21,375 bases of DNA from Silene noctiflora (lineage: Eukaryota; Streptophyta; Magnoliopsida; Caryophyllales; Caryophyllaceae), in the NCBI GenBank assembly GCA_009801015.1, contig VHZZ01020572.1:1512-22886 (forward strand). Reading direction: 5' to 3'. Below the pieces are notes generated by a model. The model was not told the DNA's origin and did not search any database. It saw only the letters and a list, made by a program, of their open reading frames with translations. Of this stretch, positions 1 to 8,893 are shown piece by piece (position 1 is the first letter of the stretch; every line of letters starts with the position of its first letter). A program made the position numbers and the translations under genes.

Positions 1-244
1 ATTTGCATGTATGAACCGAACTTCCTAGACATCTTTTATTTTATTGTTTGCACTTTTATATTTTTACTTTGCATTTATCAACCAATCATCAAACCTCCAT
101 AACTTGTGACTAACCAAGGTAAAATTCTATCCATCACGACTAATTAGCAACCACCGAGCTCACGGTGGATTCGACCCCTAAATAATACATTCAATTGTTG
201 TTGCTAGGGAATTTATTTTTTCATAGGTTAGAACCGACCTATCA
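1..244 (+). mobile_element. 3' end of an Athila-like LTR (fossil)
   Basis: The block holds a phrase typical of the end of plant Athila/Tat-type LTRs: a GTGGATTCGACCCC motif near 163-178, a TTGTTGCTAGGG stretch near 197, then a GTTAGAACCGACCTATCA ending at 244 with the expected terminal CA. No matching primer binding site follows, so it is probably the outer end of a 3' LTR or of a solo LTR whose start lies before the window. It abuts the U5-like part of the next LTR, which suggests it was inserted into that older sequence. Assignment rests on recalled motif style, not on an alignment. Confidence 0.35.
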
Positions 245-2306
245 CCTCTCAATCCTCACTTAAAAATCACTCCTAAACTCCTCTCATACCCAGAAACAAA
301 GTACAAGGTTCATACAAGACATTAGATGAACATTAGAGCAGGAACTTGCTCTCTTATTCGTGTTTTCCCAACTCTCGAACTGCTCCTGTTCTCACTTGTT
401 TTTAATCGTTTCAAATTCCTTTCTGTTTTGGTGTCTTGTGATAATTCAAAATTTTGGATTACCAAGATTCTAAAACTTATTTTAAAACGAATTTTCATTG
501 AGAAACGAAGTCACAATCACCATTTGAAAATCGCTGCACAATTCAATCTATATCGCGCGTGCCTGGACAGCGTGTCTTGGTGTTCGTTTTTCATTGTTTT
601 TAAGTTGTTTTTGCTTCTGTTTCTTATCACATTCTTGAAGTACGAAGTACAAATATTCCGAAACATCTTTCGTATTTGATTTTGGTTGAGAAACGAAGTC
701 AGAACCTTCGTCTTAAGACCGCCGCACGAAGTGCATTGTTTTAACAAAAGTGTTTGTTAAATTGTTTTGAAAATTGTTTAATCTCATCGAAGACGCGCCT
801 TCTAGCATCGCTTGCATACGGGATCCGAATAGTGTCCAAGTTTACATGTAAGTTGAGGGTGCACCAAAATCCCGACTCATTCTCTTCTCGTTTTACGTGC
901 ATATCACGGCCCAATGGCCTTTTATTTATTTCGTTTTATTTCGTTGTCTTATCAATTACCGTCTCACATGTTAATATTTAATGTTTATAATGTTAGTGAT
1001 GGTTTATGTGCTGTTTAGGATTAGTAATTAATGTTAATTACATGTCTTAATATGCTAATGTATTTGTTTGTCTTCTATTATTCATAAGCATGTTTAAGTT
1101 AAGACGATCGTTACATGTTTGTTTTTATGACTTAATTTATGAAATAAATTCGGTTTAAAAATATAAAACATGTTTTTAATGTTTAGTGTTTAATGTTTAA
1201 TTTTAATTAGCATGTTTTAATTCGAATATGAAATATTTGTTTCAGTTGGCATGTTTAGTTAATTTTATTCAGTTGCGATATGTATATGTTTGCTCATCTG
1301 TTTTATTGTTTTCTTAATCGTAATTTGGCCGGATTTAATATGTAGAATTCATGTTAAATGAATTAGACATTCATAGGTCATACATGAACTTTCACATAGG
1401 GATTTAAATGAATTTCTTTAATGAATATAATGAATTCATCTTTTCTTATGACGATTTCTCCCTAGTTAAAACACGCATGTCAAACATCCATTTTATTGAA
1501 CTCGATGACTAGAATAGTCAAATTTTGATCCATGTTTGGACCGTGTATGTCTCGGCCTTCGTGCCATATGTTTGCTCTGTTTCGATTGTTTATTGTTTAT
1601 TTATTATGGTTTTATTTCAATTGTCATTGTTATTTAATCGTGGTATTTAATCATTGTAATTTATTCGTTCAAGTCATGTAATTTGTAATTTAAATAAGGG
1701 TCAAGTGTCCTTTATTTATTTTGAGTCAAATGATTTTCAAAACCGTTGTTTTAATTAGTTATATTGAAGTATCTAACTAATTAAGTCAAAGAAAATGTGA
1801 AACAAGCGAAGATGTGGTCAAGGACGAAGTCCATGTGAGCCGTGACCTCACCTTTGGCACGTTTTTCAAGGGCTAGAATAGTCGTGTGTGTAATGTCCCA
1901 TTTAGCAATTGTAATTAGACCGAGTTGTATCTTTAATTCAATTGTTTGCACATCGAGTCGACGTGAATCATCTGGGTTGTAATAGGTAGTGCCCCAATTG
2001 CTTCCCTTCCCCCAAGCCATGTTGTGAATGCTTACTTAGCTTAGTTCAAATTAATCTCACATGCTAAATCACTTGGACAAAGTATATTAGATGCATTAAA
2101 CGATTAGAAACCAAAGCTCACCTGTTAGGATTAAAATGGTGTTTGCATTCTTTATAACGATTATAGTCTTAACCAATTAGCCATCATGGTCCATGAGTAG
2201 AGGCCATTATTGCAACGGGCGGGGGTGGGTGTCTTATTAACGGACATCCCAACACGTACCCTCACAACGAATCCAATCTCTAGTAGTTTCCGGATTTCCT
2301 TAAATT
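245..2306 (+). mobile_element. 5'-truncated Tat/Ogre-like LTR (fossil)
   Basis: The stretch reads like the R/U5 part of a long Tat/Ogre-type LTR. It shares landmarks with the LTR at 3422-5459: an ACATGTAAGT-TGAGGGTG phrase (843 here, 4215 there), an AGTAGAGGCC phrase (2194 here, 5236 there) and an ACGTACCCTCAC phrase (2255 here, 5294 there). It ends at a GGTGGCGACTC primer-binding-like site. Two copies of TTGAGAAACGAAGTCA lie near 498 and 686. No protein-coding content is credible; short open frames here are chance. The start of the LTR is not seen. It is old, because it is only patchily similar to its neighbour. Confidence 0.5.
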
Positions 2307-2319
2307 CGGTGGCGACTCT
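2307..2319 (+). other. primer binding site, tRNA-Arg type (fossil element)
   Basis: The sequence CGGTGGCGACTCT directly follows the LTR end and matches the GGTGGCGACTCC site at 5466, which sits in the same place relative to the second LTR. This class of site, complementary to the 3' end of a tRNA-Arg, is what Ogre-type elements are known to use. The tRNA identity is from family knowledge and was not checked against a tRNA set. Confidence 0.5.
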
Positions 2320-2607
2320 AAACGATTTATGAAAACCCGTGGATAACGCCCCATTTCCCACATCCACAATCTGCAGGTTATCACTCAAGTCCTGAATTTT
2401 TCTCTAACTCAAACATTGGAATAGAAATTCTGTTGACGATATCACCGATCTCGCGGCAAAATTTCATTGTATTTCTTTTGCTTATGTTCCTAGAATCTGT
2501 AATTAAGCCGCTCAAAGGTTAGCTAAACGTGTTATTAAATTGTAGAACTCGTTAACCCGATTGTCAAAAAAAAAAAAAAAAAACATTTCCATATTCACAA
2601 ATTCTCA

Positions 2608-2757
2608 TTTAAGATAGTATTCTCTTAAATTTAAACGGGTCATGTATCATAACACTTGTATATATAAGACAAATAAATTGGTTTTCCCGTATCCATTCTT
2701 ATATACACAAGTGGTATGATTTGATCCGTCTTAAGCTTAAAAGGATAGTAGCATCTT
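2608..2757. mobile_element. foldback MITE of about 150 bp
   Basis: Two arms of about 60 bp (2608-2670 and 2695-2757) are imperfect inverted copies around a spacer of about 25 bp. The inner part pairs best: CACTTGTATATATAAGA on the left against TCTTATATACACAAGTG on the right, and ACGGGTCATG against TTGATCCGT. This is the form of a palindromic MITE, with no coding capacity. No clean target duplication is visible, so the superfamily stays open. It lies inside the LTR-element remnant. Confidence 0.6.
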
Positions 2758-2880
2758 AGGGGAGACTTACTGTTCCATATTTCCCCTCTTATTTCCTCCC
2801 TCAATTTTTTCTTCACAACATTATCATCTTACCCATTAAAATTTCGTATAATAGCGTCTGAAGGGAGACTTACTGTTCCA
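2742..2880 (+). repeat. 36-bp direct repeat with 103-bp spacing
   Basis: The phrase GGGAGACTTACTGTTCCA occurs exactly at 2760-2777 and 2863-2880. Similarity reaches about 18 bp upstream of each copy (GATAGTAGCATCT against TATAATAGCGTCT). The first copy overlaps the right end of the foldback MITE, so the second may be the end of a related element or a local tandem duplication. Confidence 0.6.
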
Positions 2881-2909
2881 ACCAATCCAAATTCAAATCA
2901 AAATTTCGA

Positions 2910-3110
2910 GAATTCAAACAACCTTTTCAAATACAAGTCTGAGTATTTGGGATTCAATAATTTCAAAATTTTCAAACCTTTGAAAATTCAAAGTTCAAAC
3001 TCTTTTTCAAAGCAAATCCGAGTCTTTTGAAATTCAAATAATTCTAAAATATTCGAGCGTTTTCAACAAATCTAACCTTCGATGAATTCAAACTCTTTCA
3101 AATGTGTTAT
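2910..3110 (+). repeat. degenerate TTCAAA-rich tandem repeat, about 78-bp period
   Basis: Two clear units start near 2921 and 2999. Each has CTTTTCAAA, then a CAAGTCTGAGT or CAAATCCGAGT block, then ATTCAAATAAT-like and TTCAAAATTTTC-like blocks. A third partial unit begins near 3088. Composition is strongly purine/pyrimidine patterned with many AATTCAAA and TTTGAAA words. No coding sense was found. Confidence 0.5.
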
Positions 3111-3208
3111 GTGAAATAATTATGTGATACATTTTTACTTTATATAGTATCATAACAGTTTGTTACAGGTGCACTTGCACCTCAAAATCACGGCATCATT
3201 TCTAAAGG

Positions 3209-3405
3209 GTTTATGAACCCAATAACATCTTAAAGTCAAAGATATCAACCGTCAACCAGGGGTTCTGAAGCTGGGTGCTTTAGAAACCCGTCATCAGCTA
3301 AGACATATAAAGCCGAATACTTTAGAAATTCATCATCAACTGGGGACGTAAAACCAAACGATTAATAATCCATTGTCAGTTGTGGCTTTGTAGCCCGATT
3401 AATTA
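3209..3405 (+). repeat. 41-bp tandem repeat before an LTR
   Basis: Units of 40 to 42 bp follow one another. Each contains a TTTAGAAAccCGTCATCAgcT-like core and ends in AAAGCC, AAAACC or GTAGCC. The three best units begin near 3277, 3319 and 3360; a more diverged unit lies upstream near 3240. The array stops just before the LTR start at 3422, the usual place for variable tandem repeats in Tat/Ogre-type elements. Confidence 0.6.
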
Positions 3406-3790
3406 AGTAAAAATCCGATTCTGTAAATACCTCATTTCTGCACCCTTCACCAAACACCCGATGATGATTGGACCGCATGTTTAATACGCGAAGCGTTATT
3501 TCGACATTCCACTAATTCAACGTCAAACGATTGCTTAAACAGTCGAGTCAACCCGTTTATTGTCATGTACGGTCATTTTGGCAGTAATTAGAGTACATTT
3601 GGAGAGCGGGTCAAAAACCATCTTCATTTTAGAAACCGTCGCCATTTTCTTAAAAATTGTCTCAAATATGAGTCGGGATATTTTTAAGAATCCTAAAATA
3701 TCTCAAATATCCTTAAGATTTCGAAAATATCTTATTTTGACGAAATAAGGAAAACAAATCCTTTCCAAATTCGGAAAACGCGAAAATCTC

Positions 3791-3867
3791 CGCTGCTGAA
3801 GGAGAAATAGCTCCAGGAGAGGGCGCACAGCCTGATGCGCCTCTTCCTAGGCTTGTTTCTAGCAGCG
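3791..3867 (+). repeat. GC-rich stem-loop module 1 in LTR
   Basis: A long imperfect hairpin. The outer arms CGCTGCT (3791) and AGCAGCG (3861) pair perfectly. The inner arms GGCGCA and TGCGCC pair perfectly around an 8-base loop. The 20-odd bases between also pair with a few mismatches. Confidence 0.6.
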
Positions 3868-3929
3868 TCCAGATCTCCCTGGATTCTTTCCGTATTTTAA
3901 TCCTTCCAAAACTCTCACCTCGTGATTAG

Positions 3930-3938
3930 TATAAATAG
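3930..3938 (+). promoter_or_regulatory. LTR TATA box
   Basis: TATAAATAG lies about 510 bp into the LTR and is followed by a CT-rich leader with CCCCCCTTCTCTTCTCTC. This is the standard layout of an LTR promoter at the U3/R border. Activity today is unknown. Confidence 0.55.
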
Positions 3939-4335
3939 AGACCTTTGCCTCACATATTATTCACGCGAGTGTCCCCCCTTCTCTTCTCTCTCTTTGTATT
4001 CTAAGACCACGTGCTATTGCTACGACGCTTACATTCTTGAGTGTTCTCAACCACGTAAGCCTAGACTATTCTAGGTACCAGTCACGTTTTGCATAGACCT
4101 ACCAACTTGACCACTACACCTCAATCAATTTAATCAATCAAACTTGTTTTCTAAAAATCCTTTTAAAGGGCATCTTCGTTACATTCGTCGAATTAAGTCA
4201 TTTTTCGCTTCGCAACATGTAAGTCTGAGGGTGTAAATCCCATTTGTATCTAATTTATGTATTTATAATTATGTAAGGATCCATGCCGTAAACATGCTTT
4301 CAATATCACGAGTTTTTTAAACCTTTTTGACGGAT

Positions 4336-4436
4336 CAGCAGGGAAAGACTGTCGAGAAGAAACGCAACAGCAGTTGCGCCTTTTGGAATAGTCGCAGCAT
4401 CTGTTGCGCCTATTCCAGGGGCTTCTTATCTGCTGC
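4336..4436 (+). repeat. GC-rich stem-loop module 2 in LTR
   Basis: Two hairpins sit side by side. The first is CGCAAC-AGCA-GTTGCG at 4363-4378. The second has arms GGAATAGTCGCA (4385) and TGCGCCTATTCC (4405) around an 8-base loop. CAGCAG at 4336 and CTGCTG at 4431 could close the whole module. It shares the TGCGCCT-TTCC phrase with module 1. Confidence 0.55.
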
Positions 4437-4833
4437 TGCTCTTCTTCTTCTTCCTCGAGTACCAATTGTTTCGTCTTATTTGTTATTTTAATTCGTTTCT
4501 CTCGTAAATTCTAGTTTTATTAATTTATTTTCTTTCATCTTTCGACTTATCCCTTATAATCAATATTCATGGGTTTTTGTCATCTTTTCAAACCCGGATT
4601 TTCGATGGTTTGATATTTCCTTATCAAATCAATGAAATTCGACTATGATACATATTTTCTACGTTATGACGATCTTTTCTACATGTAATCTGTTAAATCA
4701 CTTCAATCTCGAGTCTAATATCAATTAATACCATTAAATTAACCAACGAACATTAACCAAAACACGAGTCTAACTTTCACAGTCAGAGTCCAACTCAAGA
4801 ACAGTCGTACAAGGTGATGTGCCTCTTCCAGAG

Positions 4834-4853
4834 GGTGCAACACGTGTTGCACC
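4834..4853. repeat. perfect 20-bp palindrome in LTR (module 3)
   Basis: GGTGCAACACGTGTTGCACC is its own reverse complement and has CACGTG, a G-box core, at its centre. CCAGA on the left and TCTGG on the right nearly extend it. It shares the GC(A)CCTATTC-GG phrase with module 2, so it looks like a third copy of the same hairpin type. Confidence 0.75.
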
Positions 4854-5464
4854 TATTCTGGGTTGGTTTCTGCCTCTGAACTCGTCTCGTTCTGACATAG
4901 TTTTCTAATTAGTTAATAAATTAACTATTACTCGTATTATCACTATCCGACGTGTTTATTTATTTTAATTATTTTATTTATTTTTTAACTCCTTTTAAGG
5001 CATATTTACGGCATAGATTCGTGTATCCTTGTAATTTATTTCGTCTTGCATGATTTATTTATATGGCTTATTCACATGTAATGAATGTAAATCTTTCCAC
5101 TGACTTAATTGCTTATTAAATTTAGGTGTTAACCGACTTAGTTTAATTCATATGTTAGGACTAATTAATTATGTGTTGCATTGCATGCATATAACTAATG
5201 ACATATCGAGTATAATTGACAATTCTCTGATCATTAGTAGAGGCCGCTATCGAGGCGGGCGAGATTAGGTGTTCTAGTATGAGATTCCTAATACGTACCC
5301 TCACCCCTTACTCAGATATCTGTGAACACCAGTGTTCATTGGCATCACGAGAGTCATTCCAGACATGGAATGGTAAGGGTGACAAATTTCTTATTGTCTA
5401 TGTCACTACTTTGTGTCTTGACATGGCGCAAAGTATTCAAACAGATCCAATTATCCACAAAAAT

Positions 5465-5477
5465 TGGTGGCGACTCC
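5465..5477 (+). other. primer binding site, tRNA-Arg type (fossil element)
   Basis: TGGTGGCGACTCC starts with the TGG that pairs with the CCA end of a tRNA and lies a few bases after the LTR's terminal CA. The same motif ends the LTR at 2306. It is the tRNA-Arg class described for Ogre elements; identity is from family knowledge. Confidence 0.6.
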
Positions 5478-6318
5478 ACAAATGCAAGCTTTGTTCAAAC
5501 CATTCACCGGTTTCATGCCTTTCGAATTGGTAACGGCCCATGACGTGCTTTGTCAACACAAAATTCTGTAGGAGAAGTATCGCCGCCTCAAACACTACCA
5601 ACGCGTGGGTGGCCTATGTCCACAGATTCCCGAGCCCATTTTCTTTCAAATAAAAAAACTATCGTCCATGAGTAGCTCGACATGACTAAGCATGGATTAC
5701 ATTCAATAAAGCAGATGACAATCATGAGCAACTCGACATAACTGAGCTATGGATCACATTAAATGAAGCAGATAACATCTACACGTAGCTCGGCATGACT
5801 GAGCTCCAATTCGCAAATTAAAACCAACAAGCTAACTAGAATTTTTTAGGAGTGACTATCAGATTGATAACCTTTCGTTTCTAAGGCAACGAGCTGGTCA
5901 AGAAGACCTTCGAAACAATAAGCTTCTTTCGGGAAGTTTTCTTTAGTTTTTGTTCACAGATAACATCTAACACAAACAACCAATAACCAATAAGTTTAAG
6001 CACCGAAACCAATGAACTTAGACTTTGGTTTGATGCCGTCAGCAAACGGATACGTAAGTCGTGTTCTCGAAAAGAAGATTTAACCATCTTAGCACTCATA
6101 CAATGGTCGGTTTGACATGACTAAACTAACTAGGAGCACAATTCCAAATCAGGGAGTCCATAATCGATAATTTAGGTATAACCCTATCTTATGGTTGACG
6201 AGCTTTCGTAAGAAGGTCTAAGGGACCATGAACGACTCGTAAAGCTGTCAGGCCGTGATCGACTTGAAATTACACTTTGACTTTTGCCTTATCTAAGCCT
6301 CGGTCAAAGTGGAGGCAT
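5478..6318 (+). mobile_element. short internal region with polypurine tract (broken element)
   Basis: About 0.84 kb lies between the primer binding site and the next LTR start. It has no gag or pol frame, so the element is broken. A 56-bp tandem repeat occupies 5667-5812. A purine-rich AAAGTGGAGGC at 6306-6316 directly precedes an LTR start, as in the polypurine tract of Tat/Ogre elements. The open frame on the minus strand near 5881-6099 has no recognisable family and is taken as chance. Confidence 0.5.
5667..5812 (+). repeat. 56-bp tandem repeat, about 2.6 copies
   Basis: Units start at about 5667, 5723 and 5780. Shared words are GTAGCTCGACATGACTGAGC, then TGGATCACATT, then AAGCAGATGACA. 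It lies upstream of the polypurine tract, in the position where the other element here has its 41-bp array. Confidence 0.65.
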
Positions 6319-6420
6319 TGTAGATATCCTTATCCGTCACGATACTTGTATCTGTAAGCTTCCGAAAAACACCCGATGATGATGTACATTGATCCTTTGC
6401 GTGGATGACAAATATCCATA
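6319..6420 (+). mobile_element. start of a Tat/Ogre-like LTR (fossil fragment)
   Basis: TGTAGATATCC follows a polypurine tract and is followed within 70 bases by ACACCCGATGATGATG, matching the landmark near the start of the LTR at 3422. The match fades after about 100 bp, so only the beginning of this LTR remains recognisable. It may belong to a related but not identical subfamily. Confidence 0.5.
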
Positions 6421-6702
6421 AGCGTAACCAACTAGAGTTACATTTTTCTTTTTTTAGTAAAATTGTTAGTTCGAGGTCTTAGGTCCCTTGGAGCTAGGTT
6501 GCTTAAAAGTTGATAAAGGTGCTTAATACCAACGTAACAAAGTCTTGTGGTTGGTGTTATGTTGTGTTTGGTTATCAGATTGACAGAAAATGATATATCG
6601 ATTTTTATATCATTTGCCAAATAAATTAATGCGTCAATTGCGATCTGCTATAGTACATGCGGTCTGAAAACTTTCTCATTCTTTTCACGAGGACGAATAG
6701 TC

Positions 6703-6738
<36 letters not shown>

Positions 6739-7003
6739 TTTTACGCAACAAGATTAGAGATCACCATAGGCGATGTTACATTATATGTTTTACCTATGTC
6801 AAACTTATGTATCACTCTTTTAGTATATATTGCTTGATGAATAAGATCACATGCATTAGACGTTCAATTTGTGGAACAACGCAAAATTTGTTCTTTCTTA
6901 GATATTTCATTTCAAATTCTTTCGCCAAGTATTTGGCGACAATTTCAATTTAATCGTATAGTGCAACCATATTTAAATTTCACATTGCCTTCTTTATTTT
7001 TTA
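6421..7003. other. intergenic stretch without a recognisable gene
   Basis: AT-rich DNA. The only clear structure is an (AT)n microsatellite at 6704-6736. The open frames seen here are low complexity or have no domain-like pattern. Confidence 0.5.
6704..6736. repeat. (AT)n microsatellite
   Basis: About 16 uninterrupted AT units, self-complementary and probably length-variable between individuals. Confidence 0.95.
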
Positions 7004-7418
7004 TCTCTTTGAGGGTTTTTTTTGATAATTATTTCCCTTTGTAATGCACTATTTAAGAATTACTACCAAATTAATTTTTGTTTGAAAACTACTACCACAC
7101 TATTTGGTTTAGTTTGAAAACACTATCAAATCTCATCCTTACCTAATATTTGGCGTGAACCGACCCTTTTGCCCCTCATTTAACCTTTCCACCCATTACT
7201 TAATTTCCAATGTAAAGTTAGAACTCGTCTTACCTTTGTCTCTCAAATTAGGAAAAAAACATTTTACTTCTAAGTTTAATTAACCAATTTTATTTAATCA
7301 AGACAAAGAAATTACCTCATCTAATTCACCTATATATTCACTCACTCTATCAATTTCTTTTTCAACCTTGCATAATTCATTACATATCATCCTCAAAATT
7401 TTAACGTTTTGTCACAAT

Positions 7419-7990
7419 ACTTAGAAAGAGTAAATTATCAAAAACTCCCTTTTATATACAACTTTTTAAAAATTACTCCCTTTAATAATTTTTTTTTAAA
7501 CTTACTACCTTTAAATAGCAAAAGGTTAGAATTTGTCTAAGCACTGTTGTACATAGCAACAAATAACTCTTACTGAGTAGAAATAAAAACCCAGAAAAAT
7601 TTCCCAGATCGGAGGTCTATTCAACAAGGAAACGAAACGTCCATTGTTTTAAGGCTCNGTGACTTTGTTGTCATTGAAGATTTGAAGCTAAAATGTGCAA
7701 AAACTCTTCAGGAGAATAAGCCNCGTATTTGTAGTTGGGGGTGATTAGATGAGATTAGATTATGCATAAGATTTTGATTAACAATATTAATGAAGAGGTG
7801 AAAAGGGGAAATAATAACTAAAGGGCAAATCGGACCATTCACATTAAATTTCACCGGAAAAAGCATTTGATATCAAATTTTAAAATTTGTCTATTTAAAG
7901 ATAGTAAGTTTTAATAAAAATTATATAAGGGAGTAATTTTTAAAAAGTTGTATATAAAAGGGAGTTTTTGATAATTTACTCACTTAGAAA
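7419..7990. mobile_element. inner MULE, 554 bp, nested, with 9-bp duplication
   Basis: The element is 7428-7981. The terminal inverted repeats start GAGTAAATTATCAAAAACTC, are identical for 55 bp and similar for about 105 bp. The 9-bp direct repeat ACTTAGAAA flanks it exactly (7419-7427 and 7982-7990), diagnostic for the Mutator superfamily when TIRs are long. The near-perfect inner ends suggest it is much younger than the outer element it sits in. Its core holds a 55-codon open frame with a BTB-like pattern, so it may be a Pack-MULE. It contains two ambiguous bases (7658, 7723). Confidence 0.85.
7577..7744 (+). pseudogene. possible captured BTB-type gene fragment inside MULE
   Basis: An open frame without ATG runs 55 codons to a TGA at 7742. 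Its middle reads LRLxDFVVIEDLKLKCAKTL, where x is the codon with an ambiguous base at 7658. The spacing of hydrophobic-x-x-D, I-x-x-LK-x-x-C and L resembles the last helices of a BTB/POZ domain. The second ambiguous base (7723) is in a third codon position and silent (Pro). Being inside a MULE with long TIRs fits gene capture. The frame is short and the match is by eye only; chance is a real alternative. Confidence 0.3.
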
Positions 7991-8447
7991 CAATTACAAC
8001 ACAAACAAACATAAATCATCTAAAAGGCAACCAATAAGTAATCCTAATAACAGCCTCCAACACTACACTTGCATTTACCAACATACGCCTTTCGTCATTT
8101 CTGCAATTGAATCGTGGATTTATAAACTCGAAATTGAAAAATAAACAATAAACAATAAATTAACTAAAGGAAGTGAAACAAAAATAAGAAGAAGAAGACT
8201 AACCTGACATAAAACTCGGTCAATTAAAGTTTCTCTAAATTACATTCAACAAAAAAAAGAAAAAAAAAAGAGGAGAGAGAAAATAAGTATGGTAATGGAG
8301 AATAGAAGTGTTAGAAGAGAAGAAAAAGATAGACAAGTTATTTGAAGTGTTTGATTGCATTTCTCGTATTTAAGGGGGAAGAGGTAAAATAGGCAGTCAA
8401 TTTATTACTTAAGATGGAAATTCAAATCCAACGGCTGAGATCGAGTT

Positions 8448-8750
8448 TTAGGGGTCGTTTGGTTCAAACTGGATTGGAATGGAATCTAATTCCAAAGAGG
8501 TATGGAGTTAGAGCTCCATACATGTCTAAAGTTGTTTGGTTCAATACGGGGATGAGAATAATAATATGTTGGGTGCAATGGAGTTGGAAACTTGGAGGGA
8601 ATGGTGGGTATGAGATTCGAAGGAGTTGGAATGGAGTTAGAATCCATCAGGTATCTAACTCCATTTGAAAATGCTCCAACCAAACATTGGAATTGACTGA
8701 ATCAAGTCCATTCCAATCCATTCCAAAAGTTCCAACAAAACACCCCCTTA
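8448..8750. mobile_element. Tourist-type (PIF/Harbinger) MITE, 297 bp
   Basis: The element is 8451-8747. The left end starts GGGGTCGTTTGGTT; the right end read inward is GGGGGTGTTTTGTTGG. Both are followed by TTGGAATGGA-rich sequence, so the TIRs continue imperfectly. A TTA direct repeat flanks it (8448-8450 and 8748-8750), the usual PIF/Harbinger target duplication. The two open frames overlapping here are products of the repeated TTGGAATGGA words and are not genes. It is nested in the outer MULE. Confidence 0.7.
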
Positions 8751-8893
8751 TAGTATATATAAGGATGAGATTTGGTAGTGTTTTCAAATCGAACCAAACA
8801 ATTTGGTAGTAGTTTTTAAACAAAAATTAACTTGGTAATATCTTAAAATAGTGCATTACAAAGATAGTAGTTATCAAAAAAACTCCTCTTTGA

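Larger units (their letters stand above)
2320..3421 (+). mobile_element. short internal region of a broken Tat/Ogre-like element
   Basis: About 1.1 kb separates a primer-binding-like site from the next LTR start. This is far shorter than the roughly 10-kb or longer internal region of an intact Ogre, and no gag or pol frame is present, so the element is broken or non-autonomous. The stretch holds an A-run (2566-2583), a foldback MITE (2608-2757), a 103-bp spaced duplication (2742-2880), a degenerate TTCAAA-rich repeat (2910-3110) and a 41-bp tandem repeat (3209-3405) next to the LTR. Tandem repeats just before the 3' LTR are a known habit of this lineage. Confidence 0.45.
3422..5459 (+). mobile_element. 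Tat/Ogre-like LTR, about 2.0 kb (fossil)
   Basis: The LTR starts TGTAAATACC and soon has ACACCCGATGATGATTGG, a landmark shared with the LTR start at 6319. A TATA box lies at 3930-3938, followed by a pyrimidine-rich leader, as in a U3/R junction. It ends with CA at 5458-5459, six bases before a TGGTGGCGACTCC primer binding site. Three GC-rich stem-loop modules lie within it (3791-3867, 4336-4436 and around 4834-4853). There are no host-gene signals, and the open frames in it are chance. Boundaries rest on terminal TG/CA and the primer site; no second identical LTR was found, so its age cannot be estimated from LTR divergence. Confidence 0.6.
7004..8893. mobile_element. outer MULE-type element with long TIRs
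   Basis: The ends are inverted copies of about 125 bp. The left arm runs 7013-7141 and the right arm about 8757-8884. Shared words read inward on the left include TTTTTTTTGATAA, TTTGTAATGCACTATTT, TTAATTTTTGTTT and TTTGAAAACACTA. The flanks TCTCTTTGA (7004-7012) and CCTCTTTGA (8885-8893) form a 9-bp target duplication with one difference. Long TIRs plus a 9-bp duplication point to the Mutator superfamily. No transposase frame is visible, so it is non-autonomous. It hosts two later insertions, at 7428-7981 and 8451-8747, and ends about 830 bp upstream of the TATA box of the PAM2-CUE gene. Confidence 0.75.

Noticed and set aside
326-981. Open frames of 75-117 codons on both strands
   Set aside because: AT-rich, hydrophobic or low-complexity peptides in LTR sequence, with no domain pattern and no splice context.
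4250-4465. Minus-strand frame with a run of Glu and Gln
   Set aside because: It comes from the CTTCTTCTT tract next to stem-loop module 2 in the LTR; no family resemblance.
8414-8683. Overlapping Trp/Gly-rich and Pro/Ser-rich frames on both strands
   Set aside because: Both are translations of the TTGGAATGGA-type words of the Tourist-like MITE.
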